From contig NRSV01000037.1 in the NCBI GenBank assembly GCA_002286855.1, positions 248,001 to 312,000 on the forward strand: a stretch of DNA of 64,000 nt, given 5' to 3'. This document shows positions 56,761 to 64,000 of the stretch, piece by piece (position 1 is the first letter of the stretch; each line of letters starts with the position of its first letter). Both the position numbers and the translations under genes were made by a program. Under the pieces are notes generated by a model, which was not told the origin of the DNA, searched no databases, and saw only the letters and a list, made by a program, of their open reading frames with translations. This DNA comes from Bipolaris cookei (taxonomy: Eukaryota > Ascomycota > Dothideomycetes > Pleosporales > Pleosporaceae).

Positions 56761-57810
56761 ATGCGGTGGTTCACGCTCCTCACAGCCTCGCTGCTGCCCT
56801 TTGTAGCTCTCGCAGCCAAGAAGCCCACCGGCGACCGCTTCAATGACGCCCGCGCCAAATCGCTGTCAACCGGCCGTCCGCTCAAGCTTAACGATGCCAG
56901 CTACGCTCAACTGACAAAGTCGCCGAGAGACTACGGTGTCGCTGTACTACTCACCGCATTGGAGCCCAGGTTCGGATGTGCGCTCTGCAGGAGCTTCCAG
57001 CCAGAATGGGACCTGCTGGGTAATAGCTGGACAAAGGGAGACAAAGATGGCCAATCCAGACTTGTCTTTGGTACTTTGGACTTTATCGATGGAAAGAATG
57101 TCTTTCAATCGGTATGAAATTCCACTACATCCATCCCATGCTGCTATAGAAACTAACTATATATGTAGATGCAACTCCAAACCGCCCCCGTCCTCCTCTT
57201 CTTCCACCCCACCGCCGGCCCCCACGCAAAAGTCGACTCGCAACCCGCCCGCTTCGACTTCACCGGCGGACCTCAAACTGCCGAACAAATCCACGCCTGG
57301 GTCGCCCGCCAAGTTCCCCATGGCCTCCCCAAACCCTCCGTAGCCCGCCCTATCAACTGGGTCAGGGTCATCACCATAACCACCTCCGTCCTCGGCAGCA
57401 TCACTGCCATCTTCGCTGCCTCGCCATACGTCATCCCCTTGCTCCAGAACCGCAATCTCTGGGCTGCTGTCAGTCTCATTGCCGTGCTGCTCTTCACCAG
57501 CGGCCACATGTTCAATCACATCCGCAAGACGCCCTACGTTGTTGGCGACAACAAAGGTGGCATCAATTACTTTGCAGGAGGCTTCAGCAACCAGTACGGC
57601 CTCGAGTCGCAGATTGTCGCAGCCATTTACGGCGTCCTTGCTTTTGCCGCTATTTCGCTGGCTGTCAAGGTACCCAGGATCCAGGATGTGCGCGCTCAGT
57701 CGCTGGCCGTCTTCTTGTGGACTGGTGTTTTATTTGGCATGTACAGCTTCCTCATGAGCGTCTTCCGTGTCAAGAATCCTTCGTACCCCTTTTGGCTGCC
57801 TCCGTTTTAA
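56761..57810 (+). CDS. OST3: Oligosaccharyltransferase subunit OST3/OST6
   Basis: Two exons, 56761-57111 and 57169-57810, encode 330 aa; the intron has a CTAAC branch site. Residues 1-18 are a signal peptide. The lumenal thioredoxin-like domain follows, with a redox CxxC motif in FGCALCRSF near residue 78; this active site holds substrate proteins as mixed disulfides near the glycosylation centre. Four membrane helices fill the C-terminal half, starting near NWVRVITITTSVLGSI, with the family signature SGHMFNHIRKTPYV and GGINYFAGGFSNQYGLE in the loops. The protein is a subunit of the ER complex that transfers N-glycans to nascent chains. Fungi outside the yeasts usually have one such gene for the OST3/OST6 pair. 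Confidence 0.95.
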
Positions 57811-58376
57811 GCCTCGTTTTGCTTGACCAGAGGGGGATTGTGTACAATCTTGGGGATATTACCCCCCAAAAAATGGAGATTGAGCTTTTGTTTGCGCTTT
57901 CTGTGAGTAGATGGTTGTTGCTGTTTTTAAAACACTTGATGAAGCATCAGAGCTTGCGGTTCGAGCATGATGTACATTGTATGATAGTTGGGGTTCTCTA
58001 TGCCGTAGACTAAGAATATGAAAAAAGGACTTGTTCGCGCGAAATCACATAAACAGCCCCTTGATGCCATCTTGATGTATCTGCACATGACCAGACTTGG
58101 GCTGAATGATACAATTATTACAATGACCGGATTGCACTTTGATTAGAATAAGTATGTACTCTCGTAACCATCATGATGATGCGTAAACCATTACCCCGTA
58201 AACCCATCTCCTAAAGAAATCCCATAATCCCATATCTCCATAACCTGCTTGATGGAACAAAAACCATTTGGATTAGAAAAAAACACGCCATAAACCCATG
58301 ATTTCAGACTTAACCCATACCAGAATAGCCATTTTGTCGAATGTGCAAATCAGTCGTCTGCCAGAATAAAAGGTGT
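57811..58376. other. Convergent 3' intergenic region
   Basis: Space between OST3 and the HAM1-like gene. No gene seen. Confidence 0.5.
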
Positions 58377-60711
58377 TTAGGAAAGTGCCATGGCATGGAG
58401 GTCGAAGACATCGTTCCTCCAACCACCTTCATCCCAGTCATCAATGCGCTCTGGTGCACGACGACCCTCTTCCTCCCACAGCTTGGCCACGCTGCCTGGT
58501 GCATACTTGCCAGCGAAGACACCCTTCTTCGGTGCGTCAACACCAACCCTAGTGTAAAGGTCGGGGTCATCGGCCGGTGTGAGACGCGTGATGACAGCCT
58601 TGACAAACGTCTTCAGGTCATCTGGATCAGAGATCCTCGTCGCTCGAAGCCTCTCGCGTGCAAAGATGAGCTCACGGTTGGCGGCGTGGATAGCATCAGC
58701 GATACCTTGGGCCATCTGCCTTTCCATGACCTTACGGACAACGGGGCGCAGCAAGGGCTTGAGTAGCCAGCCAAAGAGGCTGAACTTGGACTTGCGCAGC
58801 GTGTACGAAAGCTTGTGGATATGGACACGGACGGCCTTGAGCGTAAGAATCTGCTCCAACTTCTCTTTGCCGACTTCAACATCCAAATGAATGTCGATAC
58901 CGCGCTCGTCGAGTTGGAACGAAGCAATACCTTCATCTGCAAGGCGAAGGAGGCCAGAATGTGCGCGGAGAAGGAAACCGACCTCATTTGCACGGAACGA
59001 AAGACCGTCAATCTTGATGGTAAACTTGGACGTAGCCTTGGACGCAACACGGAAGCGGGCCTTGCGAAGTTCGAAATCGTTGTAGGTTTCTACTCGGAAG
59101 CGGAACGGGAGGAAGGATGTGTGGTTCACAGTCTTGCCAGGTTCAATAATCAAGTTCTCCAGGAGCATATCGATTTCGGGTGTGGATACTTCCAGACGAG
59201 GAATGGGGATGTATTGGATAGCCTGGATTGCAAGAGGGACGAAAACATTGATTGCATCTTGAACGAGCTCGCCGTTCATATTGCTGTGTAGGGGTGATAG
59301 TATGTTCCAGATCTTCATCGTCGTGTTAATCATCTTCGCAATGTCCTGGTCCTGGGCGACAGCCATGAACGTGCTCTGGGCTTGTACGAAAAACGCATCT
59401 ACGTCCTGGCGTAGCGAAGATTCCGATCCAACACCATTGGCCTTCTTTCGAAGCTCTTGGAATTTTTCGTCGACATGGTCAAAGAAATCGGGGTCTGTGA
59501 GAAGTTTCTGCAGCGAGTTTCCAATGTCGATGAGCAAATCCTCAAATTCGGGATCTTTGCGCGAGTGCTCCAAAACCTTATGGAATGCATCCTCGAGCTT
59601 GTTCCACTCTTCTTTGTCACCAAAGGAGCTCAAGAAGGTCCAGAAGTTCTTGACAGCCCTCTCCATCTCTCGATTTGGCTCGACGTCAGCTTCGAGAGCA
59701 CCCATAGCATCTTCTACGGTCCGAGAGTATGCCATCGCGTACCGTTTCAATAGCGTTGCGAGTACTGAAACTGAGTCGTTGTAATCCCTCTTTTGTCTCA
59801 GGTTTGTGATTGTCTTCTTCAGGCGGTACAAGAGTGATTCGCCCTCGTCACCCTGTAGCTTCTCGGCCAAACTTACATCTGCCCTCTTAGCAACCTTGGT
59901 AACCCCATTGCCAACAACTTTGGCGACCTCAGCGACCTGATCATTGATCTCTTCAGTAGAGTGTGCGAGAGCCTCATCCGCACCGGGTTCCTTGAGTGCC
60001 TTTTGTTCTTTTAGTGAAGGCTCGATCTTCTTAGCTGCCTTCTTGGATACGTTTGACAGTGTGAAAGCAGTGTCTCTGAACACTTCCCGGCCGACAGTGT
60101 TCAGATCAGCGAGGAAGATGCGAAAGTCGGAATTGGTTAGGAGCAAGGATCCGACGGTCTGCAGACTGTGGTAGGCTGCTAATATTTTAGCTATGTTCTG
60201 TGTGAGAGAGAAAACGATATGTACTAACCTGCAGTGGCGTCGGCCTTTGCTTTCGATCTGGTCGCCCTTCGTGCAATATCTTCCACATCTACAGATACCC
60301 TGGACTTGGAAAGATACCAGAGGAAGTCTTGAATTTGGTCTTTGCTGTTCTTGTGGTTCAGAGTATCGATGAATTGGTGTAACCATTGCTTGGTAAACTT
60401 GACCAGGAGACGACCAGAATCGCTCAAATCGGGGTTTTCTGGGTTCAGGATATCTGCAGATAGCAAGCTCCGGAGGTTGATGATGAGTTGTTCGTTAGAT
60501 GGCATGAACCCCATCGAAAGTGCACGTATCATCTGATATGAGTGTAGCTTCTGGTGCACCTCTCTCTGCAGTGCTGTGTCATCGCGGTACTGACATGTGA
60601 GATTAGCGCGTACAATTTGGATCGACGAGACATGTGTATACATACCTGAGGCAACAGCGGGCGCTGGTCCTCGTCGCGTTTGTGTCTCCCGAAGCACGAT
60701 GAAAGTGCCAT
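58377..60711 (-). CDS. HAM1-like domain protein (DUF4449 family)
   Basis: Three exons, 60646-60711, 60229-60589 and 58377-60178, encode 742 aa. The first exon is 22 codons (MALSSCFGRHK onward). The two introns are 56 and 50 nt and keep frame. The N-terminal half is all helical, with YRDDTALQREVHQKLHSYQM and RQKRDYNDSVSVLATLLKRYA. The C-terminal half has the family's lipid-binding-protein-like part, with IEPGKTVNHTSFLPFRFRVE, DIHLDVEVGKEKLEQIL and FGWLLKPLLRPVVRKVMERQ. These proteins are conserved in Pezizomycotina and related in fold to BPI/TULIP-type lipid carriers. A role in membrane lipid handling is likely but not proven. The second Cys and the Gly near the N-terminus may be lipid-modified. 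Confidence 0.9.
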
Positions 60712-61450
60712 GGCGATGATTGCAACTGGAGCTTGTCTAGGAGAAATGCAGCTGAGGCAGAAGAGTTGTAAACAGCTCTTTTAAGCCTCGATCAAAACGC
60801 GTAGGTCAGGATGACGAGAGGGAGCTAGCGACGTCATGCCGTTTGTCGATCCCGCAGCTCCACATGCGCCAAGGCTGCCGCTCCCATTCTTGGTCCTGCG
60901 GAATGTACTACATATTTACATACATCAACCTATTACTAACAGACAAAAATCGATCTTGGCTCTTATAGACCTGCACACCCTAAAACCTACATGGAATGAC
61001 TCGTAAAACTAGTCTCTACCTTCTCCAGCTCTTATCTTCTAAATTGAGCTTCTGTAGCGTATGCAAAACGTGTGTAAAGTTGGCGCTTTTTGTATGTGCG
61101 CAGTTATTTGTCTATCGATAGGACTCTTGGCGTAGCCGCGGCCATCCCAAAGATCTCGAGCAAGGCAGCCTGGGCCAATCCCCTGGCATACTATATGCCA
61201 GGTCTCATGTGTATGTACATATTAATATATGTTCACGTATATATCAGGACCTTGCTGCACATCACTCATCTCAGAAGACGCATGGAACATTTCTCGAAAG
61301 TATCTACTGAGTCGACGCAACGTTGTTATAGCATTCAGCTGCATCCGATATGCACGCATCTACAATTGAGGCTTCGAGTGCCGGCACGATCAAAATTAAG
61401 ACAAGATTATTTATTGAGCGTCTATGACGAGTACAAGGGCGGTACATCAA

Positions 61451-61480
61451 GGCTACAGCGCTGAAGGCTACAGCGCTGAA
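61451..61480 (+). repeat. Two tandem copies of GGCTACAGCGCTGAA
   Basis: Perfect 15-bp direct duplication; the core AGCGCT is itself a palindrome. Confidence 0.9.
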
Positions 61481-62850
61481 AGCAGGGTTTGGTCAAAGTA
61501 GCTAGTAGTTGAGCTTGCACTTGCAAGAAATCCAGATCTCGCAACTCATCACAGCCACCACAGCCACACGCAACTTCCCCGCACCACTGTCGCGTGCTGC
61601 TAGCACGCAATGGCGATGGGTCCACCGAGAGAGCATGGGCCCGTTGGATGCTTTCCATCGGGGATTCTAGACGTTCCAGCGCATCGTGCATTACTCCATC
61701 TGTAGGTGGGATTGTGCCAAAAGGAAGGGTTTTTCCAGGCATGGACGCAGTGTTCAGGCCGCTGGAGCGACTTTGCATTCTTGTCGGGGAAGCGGCCCAT
61801 TGGAGAAGGGCCCTTAAAGAACCCCTACTGTATTCTTGTAGCCATGCATCAGGTAAGGCCCGGGCATTCTAGATCGGATTAGGCCTGACTCGCTTGCCGG
61901 GGTTGTCAAGAGACGGTGAGACTTGACAGTTGCATGACGGTTACAGTTCTGCTGCACGCCCAAGGCATTAGACAAGAGGCCAAGGGCCATGTAAGAGGGC
62001 TCTGGTTTTGATTCGCAAGCTGTGTGTAGCACTGACATGATTTTGGGAGGACGCTCACCGAGAAACTCCGTAACCTCCCGTGGTGCTGTCAAGCTGTGGA
62101 GTCGTGTGCCCCATTTCTCGGAAGAGAACGAACTGGACACGTGCCCGAGGCGGCTAACTTTACCTACTTTACCCAAGGAGGCCATCAAGCTTTCCCCACA
62201 ACTGCGGACGATCCACCCCGGCCGCATATGCAGCCGTCGAATGTTTGTCCGAGACAGCGTCTTTTTAGTAGGTTCACGCACAAGAAATGAGCGGCCACTG
62301 CAATTGAGACATGACATGCACCTGGACGGCATGAAAGGCGTGGACCGGGTCGGACTTGGGGCGCCATTCAACAGCTACCTTATTTTTTGGTTGCGTTATT
62401 TTTGTTACAGATTTGGAGCGCAGATTGCGATCGCGCCGGCTTCCCCTGACACCACCCGTCCGCCTAATTTGGTGAAAGGTCAAGGGGACAGGGGCAGTGT
62501 GAGTTGAGCGTTGAAAAAAAAATTACGTCTGCGGGTCGTGGTACTGGGAAAAGGCACACCGCCTTGGGCGACTAGCAAGCCGTCGGATCAGTATATAGAT
62601 TGATGGAGCCGAATGCGGATCCGCCAGAGGATTCGTAGAGTAGATACGGTGTGGTGACATGGCTAAAGTCCGGAAGCCGCACTATTAGGATGAGTAACGT
62701 CAAGACTGTTCCGGGTTGTTGGTGGCAAAGAGGCGTGAGACAAATCCCGTAAGACGAGGCCGATTAATAATAGACACCGTGTTGCGGATGGACACAGACA
62801 TGTTGATAAAAAATGCCTCGATGCCTAACTGTGGCTCGATACGAGCAGAC

Positions 62851-62880
62851 GGAGCCCGAGGGGACGGAGCCCGAGGAGAC
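62851..62880 (+). repeat. Two tandem 15-bp copies of GGAGCCCGAGGGGAC
   Basis: The second copy differs by one G-to-A change. It lies in a non-coding stretch. Confidence 0.85.
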
Positions 62881-63570
62881 GGAAGTACAACAAGAAGCAC
62901 ATAGTAGAGAGGGCCAGACGGCGTTGATGACGGATGGCTGATTGCGGTGCTGTCAAGTCGATATGCCCGACAGAAGCAAATGGGGGCCATGGATGCGAAT
63001 TGGAGCCCATCGGTGGATAGTGCGGCGTTCGCTGCAAGGCCAGCCAGACGCGTCCGTTCCGAATGCTCCCGACAATATGCACGCCTGCCCCATGATCCCT
63101 GATACCCGGCCGCTGTGGCTGTGGCACGTCGAAAAAATTATGGGCGTGCCTATCGGCGGTTTCAGGCAGTCGGGGTCCAGGCAAGAGGATAGGCAAGAGG
63201 ACAGAGTTGTGTGCGTGCAGTGTTCGTGACAAGCTGCGTTGCAAGCCGTCTGGTCTATCTAGGCGTATGGCCGTTGGACGGGTAAGAGGCCGGCGTTCAG
63301 CATTGCGGGAGCAAAGATGGGCAGGTTGGGGATGGGGAAAATGCGACTGGCGTGATGGTTACAGGCTGACCAACACAACGGGCTGGTCTATGCTTCCCCT
63401 ACAGGCTCACCTTGACGGCGAGAACGGATCTCCTCACAGTGTCTCTTGCGGACCCCAGACCCCTCCCGATAGGCTATTCGTTATGTAGCCCCAATCCTCC
63501 GCACGCCCCAGGCGGCCTATTTCCCTGACATCTTTTTTTCAATTGCCGACGGAAGTTTCATCCCATCTCA

Positions 63571-64000
63571 ATGCACCTCCGATTCAGGTCGCTTATAAAA
63601 GTTACGGCTCCTGCCCAAGGCTTCCGCTCCTCAATCCCTAAACCCTCCCCTCGATACATGGCTACAGTTGCCACTCACAATATGCCTTCTGCCACTCGCC
63701 CCAGCTACGCCCGCAAGTTGACCACAACTTCGGGCGACTATGACATGTCATACACCCCAGACGTCCGCCGCAGTCTCGGCACATACGGCCTCACCCCTCC
63801 AGCCGTCGAGAGCTACGATGTCCAGACCGACCGATGTGAGTTGGACAATTGTTTCCTGTAGACTGCAATTGCTGATTTTCCCACAGGCCTCCGCCTCCTC
63901 GCCATGAAGTCCACTCCCCTCGAGAAATTCCAGTACCTCGTCCACCTACGAGCCACCAACGTCCACCTCTTCTACAGACTTCTCGGCGAGAACATCAAGG
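63571..64000 (+). CDS. NAD(P)-dependent malic enzyme, 5' end only
   Basis: Exons 63571-63835 and 63887 to the window end, so only about 126 residues are visible. The joined exon reads CLRLLAMKSTPLEKFQYLVH then ATNVHLFYRLLGENIK, the conserved opening of malic enzymes before the malate-binding domain. The enzyme oxidatively decarboxylates malate to pyruvate. The first ATG gives a 29-residue Arg/Ser-rich, acid-free extension that looks like a mitochondrial targeting sequence. A second in-frame ATG at 63658 (MATVATHNMP) would give a cytosolic form, and TTATAAAA at 63594-63601 lies between the two. The cofactor cannot be judged from this fragment. Confidence 0.92.

Larger units (their letters stand above)
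60712..63570. other. Long intergenic region (about 2.9 kb)
   Basis: No gene supported. Two frames of 161-185 codons (61814-62371 minus, 62022-62507 plus) overlap antisense and have Arg/Ser/Pro-rich, non-family sequence. The first part is the HAM1-like promoter; the last few hundred bases are the malic-enzyme promoter. Two short tandem repeats are listed separately. Confidence 0.45.

Noticed and set aside
61814..62507. Overlapping frames of 185 (minus) and 161 (plus) codons
   Set aside because: No domain, signal peptide or splice pattern, and each is the other's antisense.
1..64000. CRISPR array, operon, Shine-Dalgarno or phage features
   Set aside because: Intron structure and gene content show a fungal nuclear genome, and no regularly spaced repeats were seen.

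Overview
The window is nuclear DNA of a filamentous ascomycete (Pezizomycotina). The evidence is short introns of about 45-100 nt with GTRNGT-type donors and CTAAC-like branch sites, a class II hydrophobin, Fot1/pogo-type transposons, and single-copy housekeeping genes with filamentous-fungal features (Ssr4/DUF1750, HAM1-like, Mtf2-like, PYM, QCR9). A Dothideomycete, perhaps Pleosporales, is my guess from the overall gene style; I cannot prove it from sequence alone.

Layout. About 1-19 kb is gene-sparse and accessory in character. It holds a seven-helix rhodopsin-domain (Pth11/SAT4-like) protein, a small secreted probably GPI-anchored protein, an amino-acid permease, a class II hydrophobin, a damaged membrane/proline-rich gene (12.2-14.8 kb), a ketopantoate-reductase-family enzyme and a single-pass surface protein. 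At 19.1-22.2 kb lie two Fot1/pogo-type transposons: one intact with perfect 68-bp inverted repeats and a complete DD35D transposase, the other an internally deleted 902-bp derivative. From 22.5 to 33 kb is a housekeeping block: an Mtf2-like mitochondrial protein, a UBR1-type N-recognin E3 ligase, QCR9 and PYM.

From 33 to 44 kb the sequence is again gene-poor. It carries an FAD monooxygenase fused to a multi-pass membrane domain, an orphan 421-aa protein, a clearly broken F-box-like gene and a small gene fragment. From 44.3 kb to the end is a second housekeeping block: the SWI/SNF-RSC subunit Ssr4, an acyltransferase-3 membrane enzyme, a stomatin/SPFH protein, a nuclear-looking coiled-coil protein, the OST3/OST6 oligosaccharyltransferase subunit, a HAM1-like protein, and the 5' end of an NAD(P) malic enzyme that runs off the window.

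The genes do not form one pathway; fungal neighbours are mostly independent units. Two divergent pairs share short promoters (QCR9/PYM and coiled-coil/OST3), and several pairs are tail to tail. I see no CRISPR, operon, rRNA or convincing tRNA. I did not find a clear new biological system. The observations most worth following are the monooxygenase-membrane fusion in a gene-poor island, the autonomous/deleted transposon pair with the same terminal hexamer, the QCR9 gene cut into five tiny exons with a GC-AG intron, and two genes in visible decay next to intact neighbours. All exon joins are my own reading of splice signals and frame; none was checked against transcripts.
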